Below the pieces are notes generated by a model. The model had not been told where the DNA came from. It saw only the letters and a program-made list of their open reading frames with translations, and did not search any database. From the IMG/VR virus record IMGVR_UViG_3300035670_001192, positions 1-24,617 of that record: 24,617 bases of DNA. The stretch is one strand, 5' to 3'. The position numbers and the translations under genes were made by a program. This stretch comes from a virus. Shown one piece after another: positions 1-6,860 of this stretch; the stretch's first letter is position 1; the number at the start of each line of letters is the position of its first letter.

Positions 1-1153
1 CTGTTAATTGGTCAGATTTTGGTGAATGATATAAATTTCTATATCCTCTTTCAATTACAGCATCTAATGTTGCCCAACCAATTGAAGCATTTTCAACTAC
101 TAACATTGCATTATTATACTCAGAAGCTAAACCTACTAAGAAATAACCATATTCTTTAGGAGGTAATTGTCCTCTATATTCCGCAACTTGTGTATTAGTA
201 GCAATATCAATAACATGACAAGCAGAAGAGTCTTTACCATCACCTCTAGCTACGTCAGCTAATATCATATATTCTCTTGTATAATCAGCTGGTTCCCAAA
301 TCCATAAATTTTGGTCTACTCCTCTACGTTCTACAGGATCTTTAATAGTTGTTTCTTTTATAAATTCAATCCACTCAGGATAAAATACAACATCTCCTGA
401 GGTACTAAAGTCACAATCACATTCTTGGGCTGCTAATCTAGGATCACCTAACAATTCATCTTGACGTTTTCTCCAATTTTCATCTCGCTCAGGGTGAACA
501 TACCAAGGCAATTTAATTGGTAAAAAGTCATTTTCTTGGTTTTCAGCTGACACCCATGTTTTATGGAACCAGTTACCAGTACCATAAGGAGTAGACAATA
601 CAATCGCGCCACCACCAGTTGCTAATGTTTGTTGAGCAGAAGCCCAAATCTCACCAATTTGTTCAATGAATGCTGCCTCATCGACAATTAGCAAAGATAC
701 TGCTTCTGATCGACCTGCATCACTACTTGCTGAAGTGGCTTTAATTTGAGATCCATTACTTAGTCGTAATGATAATTTGTTATTTTCTTCGGCTGTTATT
801 TTTAACCATGAAGGTAAATTATCAAACATAAACTTAACTTTCGTAACCATGTTACGAGCAGTTTCTTGTTTAGTTGCAATACAAAGTACGTTTTTGTCTT
901 TATGGAATAACATTAACCATAAAGAATAACCCGCGGCTAGTGTAGAAATACCTAACTGACGAGATTTTAATATAATTGAGTAAGGATTATCTCTTAATAA
1001 ATGGAGTACTTTTTCTTGGAAAGGATATAAATTGAATATTACTCGACCACGTTGAGGGTGTTGAATATTACAATATTTTTTCATAAAGTGAGCCGGATCT
1101 TGGGCACACTTCAAGTATTCTTCTCTGATTATTTGTTTTAAATCTTGGCTCAT
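1..1153 (-). CDS. terL: Terminase large subunit, T4 gp17-like (3' end cut by window edge)
   Basis: ATP-driven DNA packaging motor and headful nuclease, docking on the portal of the prohead. The 384 visible residues start at the ATG at 1153. An ATPase domain comes first: Walker A-like SRQLGIST at residues 64-71 (the degenerate form usual in large terminases), Walker B LLIVDEA at 154-160, and coupling motif STPYGTGN at 187-194. The RNase H-like nuclease begins with D300 in LADVARG and continues with E354 in VVEN. The third catalytic acid should lie beyond position 1, so roughly a quarter or more of the protein is missing. It is the last gene seen in its transcription unit, 10 bases after the spanin-like pair. 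Its start resembles the leaders of the cargo genes (DLKQIIREEYL), a warning that such short motifs can arise by chance. The assignment is secure. Confidence 0.97.
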   Translation of the reverse strand, partial: MSQDLKQIIREEYLKCAQDPAHFMKKYCNIQHPQRGRVIFNLYPFQEKVLHLLRDNPYSIILKSRQLGISTLAAGYSLWLMLFHKDKNVLCIATKQETARNMVTKVKFMFDNLPSWLKITAEENNKLSLRLSNGSQIKATSASSDAGRSEAVSLLIVDEAAFIEQIGEIWASAQQTLATGGGAIVLSTPYGTGNWFHKTWVSAENQENDFLPIKLPWYVHPERDENWRKRQDELLGDPRLAAQECDCDFSTSGDVVFYPEWIEFIKETTIKDPVERRGVDQNLWIWEPADYTREYMILADVARGDGKDSSACHVIDIATNTQVAEYRGQLPPKEYGYFLVGLASEYNNAMLVVENASIGWATLDAVIERGYRNLYHSPKSDQLT

Positions 1154-1163
1154 AAAACTAGGT

Positions 1164-1571
1164 TTATAGTGCTAAAGCTAAAATTAAAGCAATAGTACTA
1201 AATATAACAGAGGCATAAGCACCTCTTATTTTACTTTCTAAATCGGTAATTTTTTTATCTTTTTCTTCAATAATACCGTCTTTAGCTTTAACAACTCCTT
1301 TGTAGTCTTCAACTTTTTTATCTAATTCTACACGAGTAGAATCACAAACATTAATAATACTATCTTGTCTTAAGATAATAGTATCCATATGTTTAATAGA
1401 GTCACGAGTAAGGCTTAATTCTAATTTAAGATTATCTCTATCAGCTTTAACTAAAAGAGCATTTCTTAATGCTTTAACAGGAACGATTACTGAATCATTC
1501 GAAAGCTTTTGAGAACTCGCTGATGACATCATCATCAGACATATCATGAAGGCGATTACGTTCTTTATCAT
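1164..1571 (-). CDS. Signal-peptide/coiled-coil/C-terminal TM protein, candidate spanin partner
   Basis: Not recognised by sequence; proposed from topology. Starting at the ATG at 1571 gives 135 residues: a hydrophobic N-terminal signal (MIKNVIAFMICLMMMSS), a charged, predicted coiled-coil middle with repeated DxL/DSI spacing, and a last hydrophobic segment (VIFSTIALILALAL) at the extreme C-terminus. A longer start at 1604 would put ten charged residues before the signal, so I prefer 1571. The first 77 bases lie out of frame inside the end of the preceding gene, the arrangement typical of Rz/Rz1 spanin pairs. A true outer-membrane spanin needs a lipobox; the only Cys in the signal (in FMIC) does not fit one. 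A unimolecular spanin-like or other lysis protein is an alternative. Confidence 0.5.
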   Translation of the reverse strand: MIKNVIAFMICLMMMSSASSQKLSNDSVIVPVKALRNALLVKADRDNLKLELSLTRDSIKHMDTIILRQDSIINVCDSTRVELDKKVEDYKGVVKAKDGIIEEKDKKITDLESKIRGAYASVIFSTIALILALAL

Positions 1572-1836
1572 ATTTTTTTCTATATTGTTCAGCTTTTTTA
1601 GCAAGTTCTGCTAATTTAGCTTTATCGGAAATGAGTAATGAATCTAAAATTCCTCTTGTTGAGTCTAAAGAGGCAATTTTTACATCTTTTTTTTCAATTT
1701 CAAGGACTAAAGAATCAACTGTTTTTTTATATTGTTCTTCTTTAATTGAAGAGTAACCTTGTTTATAAAGAAATAACTGGTAGATAATTAAACCTACCAG
1801 TCCTATTGCAACTATTGTCAATAATGTTTTTTTCAT
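1495..1836 (-). CDS. Inner-membrane coiled-coil protein, candidate i-spanin (Rz-like)
   Basis: This 113-residue protein has a short cytoplasmic start (MKK), one membrane segment (about residues 4-23) and then a long, highly charged region rich in Lys, Glu, Asp and Ser that should form a periplasmic coiled coil. This is the architecture of Rz-type inner-membrane spanins, which fuse inner and outer membranes at lysis. It starts one base after the stop of the previous gene, overlaps the next gene by 77 bases out of frame, and sits directly before terL. The family cannot be named from sequence, because spanins are defined by topology and position. No holin or endolysin gene is visible nearby, which lowers certainty. 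Confidence 0.55.
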   Translation of the reverse strand: MKKTLLTIVAIGLVGLIIYQLFLYKQGYSSIKEEQYKKTVDSLVLEIEKKDVKIASLDSTRGILDSLLISDKAKLAELAKKAEQYRKKYDKERNRLHDMSDDDVISEFSKAFE

Positions 1837-1837
1837 A

Positions 1838-2311
1838 TTATCCTACTAAACCGCCTGTATTAATTTCAACGTCTCTTTCTTTAAACGCTTTAACTAATTC
1901 AGGTTTTTTAATAAACTGTTTTAAAGCAGCCATTTTTTTATCTTTGGCTTCTCCTTTTTCCATATCTTTGATCTTTTTAACTAAAGTTTTTAATTTGTCT
2001 TTAAAATCTTCAAATTGATCATTTGATACTTTAAATTTAGAAGGAGCACCTTTTACTTTTTCTTTATCTAATTCAGCTTTAGTAGGTTCCCTATCTTCAT
2101 CTTCAGATTCAGCTACGCCTACTGGTTGTTTAGTTTTTTTAGCTTGATCTAAAGCAGCTTTAACTGTAGAAGGGCTTGTTTTTTCAGTTTTCGCTATAGA
2201 AGAAATATCAGAAGTTTCAGTATCAGGACCAACCATTGTTATTTCATCTACTCCAGATAAAAGTTCGTAAATATAATCTTTAATTTCTTTTTTTAACTCA
2301 GAAGATTTCAT
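1838..2311 (-). CDS. Hypothetical charged protein
   Basis: Not recognised. The 157 residues begin with a short amphipathic helix (MKSSELKKEIKDYIYELL) resembling the leaders of genes between 5.5 and 17.6 kb, but without the following [LIV]-x-E-[AGS] site. The middle (about 25-90) is acidic, polar and probably disordered. The C-terminal part (about 90-145) is Lys-rich and helical (KDKLKTLVKKIKDMEKGEAKDKKMAALKQF split over two helices), and the end is Gly-rich (TGGLVG). The start lies four bases after the shared intergenic 8-mer. A virion-internal or scaffold-like role is possible but unproven. Confidence 0.7.
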   Translation of the reverse strand: MKSSELKKEIKDYIYELLSGVDEITMVGPDTETSDISSIAKTEKTSPSTVKAALDQAKKTKQPVGVAESEDEDREPTKAELDKEKVKGAPSKFKVSNDQFEDFKDKLKTLVKKIKDMEKGEAKDKKMAALKQFIKKPELVKAFKERDVEINTGGLVG

Positions 2312-2315
2312 GATT

Positions 2316-2323
2316 ATAAATAT
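2316..2323 (-). promoter_or_regulatory. Shared intergenic 8-mer
   Basis: ATATTTAT on the coding strand, four bases before the ATG at 2311 and overlapping the upstream TAA. The 17-base junction TAATATTTATAATCATG is identical to that at 6846-6862. Confidence 0.5.
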
Positions 2324-2853
2324 TATCCAAAAATTGTCTCTTTAATTTTTGCTATACGTTCTTCAGTTGTGCCTGATATTTCAGTATAGTTTTTAATTTT
2401 ATGATGGCTTCTATAAAGTAATATTTTAATAGTAAAATCAATTAATTCTCTATAACTTAAATCAGTTTCACGAACTCCATTATCCTCCATTTCTATACCA
2501 TTAGGAGATATATAGAATATATAGTCATATTCTTCTAGTAATTTATAAGCAGCATCACAAAACGCTTCAGCATCATAATATTCAATTGATTTAGCTGCTT
2601 TAGTAAACGCCATAACATCAATTACAGTTCTATCTGTAATAATGTTTTCATTCATTAACTCAGCACAACGTTCAGCTAAAAATACAAATTGACCTTTTAA
2701 TGTTGAATCAGTATTCAATGGAATACCTAAATCACGTAAATATTTTGAACGTTCAGTTGCAAAATTATAATCTGCAAATTCAGGTAATTCCTTTAATGCA
2801 TTTACTAATGTAGTTTTACCTACACTCATTGTTCCACACAATCCTATTTTCAT
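2323..2853 (-). CDS. P-loop kinase/ATPase, AAA_28 (NadR-like) type
   Basis: A 176-residue P-loop NTPase opening directly with the nucleotide-binding loop: MKIGLCGTMSVGKTTL, Walker A GTMSVGKT at residues 7-14. The later segments ATERSKYLRDLG and IITDRTVIDVMAF fit the AAA_28 family, which contains the ribosylnicotinamide kinase domain of NadR and other small nucleoside kinases. Substrate cannot be read from the sequence. The frame stays open to an upstream ATG at 2991, but that would run through the preceding gene and add 46 unrelated residues. The start at 2853, one base after the preceding stop, puts the P-loop at the N-terminus as the family requires. Possible role: nucleotide or NAD salvage during infection. 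Confidence 0.85.
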   Translation of the reverse strand: MKIGLCGTMSVGKTTLVNALKELPEFADYNFATERSKYLRDLGIPLNTDSTLKGQFVFLAERCAELMNENIITDRTVIDVMAFTKAAKSIEYYDAEAFCDAAYKLLEEYDYIFYISPNGIEMEDNGVRETDLSYRELIDFTIKILLYRSHHKIKNYTEISGTTEERIAKIKETIFG

Positions 2854-2854
2854 A

Positions 2855-3109
2855 TTAGTTTCTATTTTGACCTGCTTGACCCATTGCTGTCTTATACCAA
2901 GGCAAACCTTCACGATTACGTCTTGCTTCTTTCCAACCATCTTCTGTATATTTGATTCCATGAATATGATATTCACGTTTACGATTATCACCTTCAGGAA
3001 TCAATGCTGGTCCTTCCCAATTATGTAATTTACCTTCCCAAACATAAGCAATAGTACCATCTGCTTTAGTTAGTTTTTTACTTGGTTGAAATTTATTTTT
3101 ATCACTCAT
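2855..3109 (-). CDS. Small MORN-like conserved phage protein
   Basis: An 84-residue protein of unknown function. Residues about 20-62 have the pattern of short MORN-like or WG-like phage proteins (VWEGKLHNWEGPALIPEG followed by EYHIHGIKYTEDGWKEARR): a beta-strand, a GKLH turn, a GPA turn, then a second strand with an HG turn. Proteins with such repeats are common in phages of aquatic bacteria, but no biochemical role is established to my knowledge. It ends two bases before the P-loop kinase start, so the two are likely co-translated. The tail GQAGQNRN is low in structure. Confidence 0.7.
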   Translation of the reverse strand: MSDKNKFQPSKKLTKADGTIAYVWEGKLHNWEGPALIPEGDNRKREYHIHGIKYTEDGWKEARRNREGLPWYKTAMGQAGQNRN

Positions 3110-3148
3110 AATATTAATATAACATTTTTATCTTTAAAAGCCAAACAT

Positions 3149-4510
3149 TTACCAGTTAACTATATCTCCATGTAAATTATCCCAAGGACAATCTTGTTTA
3201 ACTAATTTAGAAACAGCTAAAATACCTTGTGCTCCTGAAACTGTAATACCACGTGCTGATAAAGCATCTCCTACAAAATGAACATCTGGATATTCAACTA
3301 ATGCTAAGTCACTTGGATAAACTAATGGTTCAGGTGACAAATATTTTACTTCAGGAATATAAATACCCCAATCATCACCTAATGTTGGAAATACTTTTTT
3401 CATATCCTCAATAAAATCTTCAATATATTGGAAATAACCTTCCATAGCTGGTTTTACAATACCATCTAAAATCTTTGAACTAATTTGTGTTGTAGTTACC
3501 ATGTTATTTTCAGATGTTTGAGACGGAATACGAGATGGACTATAATACAAACCAGTATCATTTAATTGTAATTTAGAAACTACTTCACGTGACCATTCAA
3601 ACGGATTTTTAATACCATTGATTTCCATCAAAATACCAAAATTAGTCATTCCGTTTAGATACTTAGGATCTTTTTTAGCATGACCATTGTAACTATGATC
3701 TCCATATGTTTCTTCTACAGCAACATAAGCGGCATTATTATTAGTACAAAACGAACGTAATGAAACACCATTATCAAATTTTCTATACAACTTAAAGTCA
3801 TATGAAATATCAATTAGTTTTTGAAAGTGATGTTGGGGTGCTTCAAATCTAACTCCAATTTGTACTGATTTAGGTTCTGTTTCTAATTGGTATTCATCTT
3901 GAACACTTTGAGCAAAGTCAATACCTGATTTACCTACACCAAAAATAAGTTGGTCGTATTCTAAAGCATATTGTCCTTCTTTTCCATTAACAGTGCGATA
4001 TACTAAATGAGATTCAAAATCAACTTTGAATACTTTTTCTTTCCAAACAAAATTAACACCTTTAGATACTAAATAATCATACCAATTTTTACCAATTTCA
4101 TGTAGATAATCAGTACCAACATGCCATACTGGAAATAAACGTAATCCAAAATATGGTTTAATAAAATCAGGCTCAGCTACTGGATTTGAACATTGTACTT
4201 CTTCAGGTTTAGGATGAAAACGTTTGAAATTATTAATAACTTCATCCATCAACTTCATTGCTTTCTTTTCACCTGTGTATTTAGACAATTGACCTCCAAT
4301 TGCTGTATGGTAAGTCAATTTACCATCTGACCAACCTCCAGCACCTAAAAAACCTGTCATTACTTCTTCAGGTTTCCTATTGTAAGGATCATTACCCATA
4401 TCAATAATAGTAATGTTTTTGCCTGGATAACCATTGTCAACTAATTTGGTAGCAGCATTGACACCTGCTACACCTGCTCCTACAATTACAATTTTCTTAT
4501 TCATGTTCAT
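3149..4510 (-). CDS. FAD-dependent dehydrogenase, COG2509-like
   Basis: A 453-residue flavoprotein. The N-terminal Rossmann fold has KIVIVGAGVAGVNAA with GAGVAG at residues 11-16. FLGAGGWSDGKL at 54-65 is a close variant of the GGAGxxSDGKL signature of COG2509, a family of uncharacterised FAD-dependent dehydrogenases. Other family-like stretches are IGVRFEAP, the FCTNN segment and NGHAKKDP, and the C-terminal flavin-binding motif VHFVGDALSARGITVSGAQG at about 410-429. Length fits the family. Start is at 4510 or at the second Met two codons on. It is the first gene after the 4548-4574 terminator, so it probably has its own promoter, which I could not identify. Substrate is unknown; an auxiliary metabolic gene is the natural reading. 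Confidence 0.88.
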   Translation of the reverse strand: MNMNKKIVIVGAGVAGVNAATKLVDNGYPGKNITIIDMGNDPYNRKPEEVMTGFLGAGGWSDGKLTYHTAIGGQLSKYTGEKKAMKLMDEVINNFKRFHPKPEEVQCSNPVAEPDFIKPYFGLRLFPVWHVGTDYLHEIGKNWYDYLVSKGVNFVWKEKVFKVDFESHLVYRTVNGKEGQYALEYDQLIFGVGKSGIDFAQSVQDEYQLETEPKSVQIGVRFEAPQHHFQKLIDISYDFKLYRKFDNGVSLRSFCTNNNAAYVAVEETYGDHSYNGHAKKDPKYLNGMTNFGILMEINGIKNPFEWSREVVSKLQLNDTGLYYSPSRIPSQTSENNMVTTTQISSKILDGIVKPAMEGYFQYIEDFIEDMKKVFPTLGDDWGIYIPEVKYLSPEPLVYPSDLALVEYPDVHFVGDALSARGITVSGAQGILAVSKLVKQDCPWDNLHGDIVNW

Positions 4511-4547
4511 TTATTAATATATCATACTTTACATTAAAGGCCAAATT

Positions 4548-4574
4548 AAAAATGGCACCTTTTTAGGGGTGCCA
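4548..4574 (-). terminator. Rho-independent terminator
   Basis: On the minus strand a perfect 7-bp stem TGGCACC/GGTGCCA (arms 4568-4574 and 4553-4559) with an 8-base loop is followed by five T. It lies about 40 bases after the stop of the cupin-like gene and before the FAD dehydrogenase, closing the long unit that begins at 17634. The gap 4511-4616 holds nothing else I can support. Confidence 0.85.
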
Positions 4575-4616
4575 CAGCTACCATATATTAAACTCTTACG
4601 AGCGACTGGCTATGAA

Positions 4617-4886
4617 TCAGTCTATATTTATTTTTATTTTAAGTTTTCCCTCGCCTTTTATAACTCGGTGCCACTCATGTCTTAATATACATATTGACAT
4701 TTGAGGTTCCAAATCCCAAGGTAATTCATTTTCAAATTGAAGTTTCCAACCTTGGCCTGGATCTAGTATTTCAACTACTCTGTCCTCATTATCCCTATGC
4801 CACATTAATTCTATAGGGTCAATGTTTTCATCAAATTCCCTAATAATATATTTGTTTGTTTTTTCTATGTCTTTATACGGTTTCAT
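4617..4886 (-). CDS. Small cupin-like conserved phage protein
   Basis: An 89-residue protein matching the pattern of a short cupin-like family common in T4-like phages: a strand pair around IIREFDENIDPIELMWHRDNEDRVVEIL, then a Gly turn (DPGQGWKLQFENELPW), then LRHEWHRVIKGEGKLKIKI. Conserved His residues (in WHRD and EWHRV) and acids are placed as metal ligands would be in a single cupin barrel, but binding is inferred. Function unknown. The start overlaps the end of the upstream gene by 14 bases. It is the last gene before the terminator at 4548-4574. Confidence 0.75.
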   Translation of the reverse strand: MKPYKDIEKTNKYIIREFDENIDPIELMWHRDNEDRVVEILDPGQGWKLQFENELPWDLEPQMSICILRHEWHRVIKGEGKLKIKINID

Positions 4887-5490
4887 TCATTTCATAATAA
4901 AATGAATCTCCATCTTCAGTTATCCATCTATCAGATTGGTTTTCAACTGAGGATAATTCAGTGTCTACTTTAAATTGTTTTAAATCTTGTGGGAGAGATT
5001 TAGTTACCCAATTTGAATCTTTCCAAAATATTCTATTGTTTGGCATACATAATAAATATCCTTCATCTGATTCAAATATATGACCACATTTATAATCTGT
5101 TGGTTCATCACTATATGGATTATTATACCAATCTACTGTAAACATATAGGTTCCCCAAACTTTACTTCCATCTCTTAAAACAACTTGTGCTCTATGGTAA
5201 GCTAAAAAGTTATATTCTATTATAGAAACATTTTCACTAAAACAATCCCATAATTGTTTGAAATTAAATGGTATATCATTTGTTGGAATTTTTGTATATA
5301 TTTCAGAAAGTGGAACTCTAGAACGAACCATTCCTGTGTCTGTCATAACATGAAATGTTAATATAACTCCAGCACATGATTGGATACCAAAAACATATAC
5401 ATTATAAAACTCATCTGAATCTTTAGGGTTTTTAGTAAAATATGATTTACGAACTAGGGCTTTAAAACTTGGAATATTTTCATTTAACAT
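4873..5490 (-). CDS. Conserved phage protein of unknown function
   Basis: A 205-residue protein resembling a conserved unknown of T4-like phages of aquatic hosts. Recognisable stretches are VFGIQSCAGVILTFHVMTD (about 33-51), FKQLWDCFSENVSIIEYNFL (about 77-96), a SKVWGTYMFTVDWYNN stretch (about 109-124), and the segment CGHIF then MPNNRIFWKD. It looks like a soluble, mostly beta protein without membrane segments or catalytic signatures I can name. It shares a 1-base TAATG junction with the upstream gene (stop at 5492-5490, start at 5490), so translation is probably coupled. I do not assign a role. Confidence 0.75.
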   Translation of the reverse strand: MLNENIPSFKALVRKSYFTKNPKDSDEFYNVYVFGIQSCAGVILTFHVMTDTGMVRSRVPLSEIYTKIPTNDIPFNFKQLWDCFSENVSIIEYNFLAYHRAQVVLRDGSKVWGTYMFTVDWYNNPYSDEPTDYKCGHIFESDEGYLLCMPNNRIFWKDSNWVTKSLPQDLKQFKVDTELSSVENQSDRWITEDGDSFYYEMNETV

Positions 5491-5810
5491 TATTTTTCTC
5501 TTATTAATAATTCACCTAACACCTCTAAACGTCCAACTTCACGTTGGAATTCAATTGGTGTCATATTTAATGATATCTTCTTTAATGTTTGTTCAAATTC
5601 TTTTTTAGCTGATTCTTTATCAAATTTACCTTCAGTAGCTTTTTTATAATAAGGAGCTTTAACTTTAAAATGATGCCAAGTTAAGAGTGCTAAACCACCT
5701 TTTTCTTCAGCATTTGAAGCTATTTTTGCAGCACCTTCACCACGTTTTTTAGCAAACTCCTCAAAGGTTTCTTTATTTGCTTCTAATAGTAATTTTATAA
5801 ATTTTATCAT
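5490..5810 (-). CDS. Conserved small phage protein with capsid-targeting-like leader
   Basis: The ATG at 5810 gives 106 residues and makes a classic ATGA overlap with the upstream stop, so it is preferred over the ATG at 5825. The protein begins MIKFIKLLLEANKETF, a short hydrophobic/basic helix ending in L-L-E|A, the form of T4 capsid-targeting peptides cut by the gp21 protease. The body contains KKRGEGAAKIASNAEEKGG and LTWHHFKVKAPYYKKA, recalling a family seen in T4-like cyanophages that often reads TYHHFKVKLPYY. It is basic and helical, and its function is unknown. A virion-internal protein is an inference from the leader and neighbours. Confidence 0.75.
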   Translation of the reverse strand: MIKFIKLLLEANKETFEEFAKKRGEGAAKIASNAEEKGGLALLTWHHFKVKAPYYKKATEGKFDKESAKKEFEQTLKKISLNMTPIEFQREVGRLEVLGELLIREK

Positions 5811-6196
5811 TTTGTTTTTCCCCAAGTTTTACCTTTACCTTTTGCTTTACATCCTGCAGGAGTTGGTCTACAAGCAGGATATTTAGAACGTTTTTCACCT
5901 TCTTTTCTACCACAAGCTTTATATCCTCCTTTTCCATCAGGTGCATTACAATCTACCCAACCACCTTCTTTACCTTTAGGACCAGAACGTTTAAACCACT
6001 TATGAAGACTTTCGTCTTCATTTAATTCTTCTTCTTTAATGTCTTTCCAAATTTTACCTTGGCGACATCTAACTACAGCACCTGACTTGTAAGCTGAAGG
6101 TTTATCAAATTTACGGTCAGCAATACGAAGACATCTGTCTCGTTTTTTCTTTTCTTCTTCAAGAATAGATTTTAATATGTCTTGTAGTTTTATCAT
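5807..6196 (-). CDS. Cys-rich basic two-module phage protein (DUF5872-like)
   Basis: The ATG at 6196, one base after the upstream stop, gives 129 residues; the frame also reaches an ATG at 6229 inside the upstream gene, which I reject. Residues 1-14 are a leader (MIKLQDILKSILEE). Module one (about 18-52) holds DRCLRIADRKFDKPSAYKSG and VRCR with C22 and C44, a form frequent in marine T4-like phages. Module two (about 63-129) runs from LHKWFKRSGP through GGWVDCN, YKACGRKEG, YPACRPTPAGC to GKTWGK, with C83, C95, C109 and C116 placed to bind a metal; it recalls DUF5872. The protein is very basic, so DNA binding inside the head is plausible but not shown. Confidence 0.75.
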   Translation of the reverse strand: MIKLQDILKSILEEEKKKRDRCLRIADRKFDKPSAYKSGAVVRCRQGKIWKDIKEEELNEDESLHKWFKRSGPKGKEGGWVDCNAPDGKGGYKACGRKEGEKRSKYPACRPTPAGCKAKGKGKTWGKTK

Positions 6197-6197
6197 T

Positions 6198-6848
6198 TTA
6201 CCAGTATCCGCTAAAGTTTTTACTTCCACCTAATGACTTCCAATATCTTCCAATACGGCAAGACCAATAAGATGCTTTTGTTCTGTCTTTTTTCTGTGGG
6301 CAATTATGTCTTTTACTAAAAGCTTGTCTAGCTTTAGGGTTATTTACTTTACTAGATAAACCACCTGAATCACCAAATGATACTTTTTTAACTTTGCCTT
6401 TATCCATAACGTAAACATAGAACTTCTTACCAGAAGCACCACCACGTTTTGGTTTACCAATTTCTACTTTTTTACCTTGGTATTCAGCTTCATTTACCTT
6501 ACCTTCTTCAAGTATAGGCATATCTAAAGGTACCATTTGACCTTCAAATATTCCGTATTCACCTAATTTAGTTTCAGTAATAATTTCTTTATCAATACCA
6601 GACACATCTAAAATGTCACGAGAATATAAAGATCTTGCTTCTTTCCATAAATCTAAAAATGCTTTAGAACCATAACGGAATGTATTCTCAGATAACGGTA
6701 ATTTACTGTCTATATGGTACTGTAAATGTTCAGTCATCAAGGTACGCGACTCTAAATTTTCGTTTAATATAGGCGCTTTAGTTGGTTTTGTTGCTGTGCA
6801 ACAATCTTTACCTTCTAATGCCTCTCTAATTAACTGCTTTAAATTCAT
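6198..6848 (-). CDS. Leader-bearing virion-internal candidate with C-terminal SFGDSGG/RHNC domain
   Basis: A 216-residue protein. The leader MNLKQLIREALEG ends in an I-R-E|A site. Further possible gp21-type sites follow at LNE|N (28-31), LEE|G (113-116) and VNE|A (118-121), the last just before the C-terminal domain. That domain (about 122-216) has the pattern KKVSFGDSGGLSSKVNNP, ARQAFSKRHNC, DRTKASYWSCRIGRYWK, a basic Cys/His module very common as an unknown in T4-like phages of aquatic bacteria. The four Cys/His positions suggest metal binding. The middle (about 30-110) is unrecognised. The start lies four bases after the shared intergenic 8-mer, in a 17-base junction identical to that before the gene at 2311. 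Confidence 0.78.
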   Translation of the reverse strand: MNLKQLIREALEGKDCCTATKPTKAPILNENLESRTLMTEHLQYHIDSKLPLSENTFRYGSKAFLDLWKEARSLYSRDILDVSGIDKEIITETKLGEYGIFEGQMVPLDMPILEEGKVNEAEYQGKKVEIGKPKRGGASGKKFYVYVMDKGKVKKVSFGDSGGLSSKVNNPKARQAFSKRHNCPQKKDRTKASYWSCRIGRYWKSLGGSKNFSGYW

Positions 6849-6852
6849 GATT

Positions 6853-6860
6853 ATAAATAT
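6853..6860 (-). promoter_or_regulatory. Shared intergenic 8-mer
   Basis: ATATTTAT on the coding strand, four bases before the ATG at 6848, overlapping the upstream TAA. Confidence 0.5.

Noticed and set aside
1524-1571. Lipoprotein signal in the spanin partner
   Set aside because: The Cys in FMIC is not preceded by a lipobox pattern and no other Cys fits.
2854-2991. Upstream ATG at 2991 as start of the P-loop kinase
   Set aside because: It would overlap the preceding gene almost fully out of frame and place 46 unrelated residues before an N-terminal P-loop; the ATG at 2853 directly follows the upstream stop.
4511-4547. Sigma70 or Bacteroidota promoter before the FAD dehydrogenase
   Set aside because: TTGGCC and TATGAT are present but only 12 bases apart, and no TAnnTTTG element is found.
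6197-6229. ATG at 6229 as start of the Cys-rich protein
   Set aside because: It lies in the coding end of the upstream gene; the ATG at 6196 is one base after that stop and gives a normal leader.
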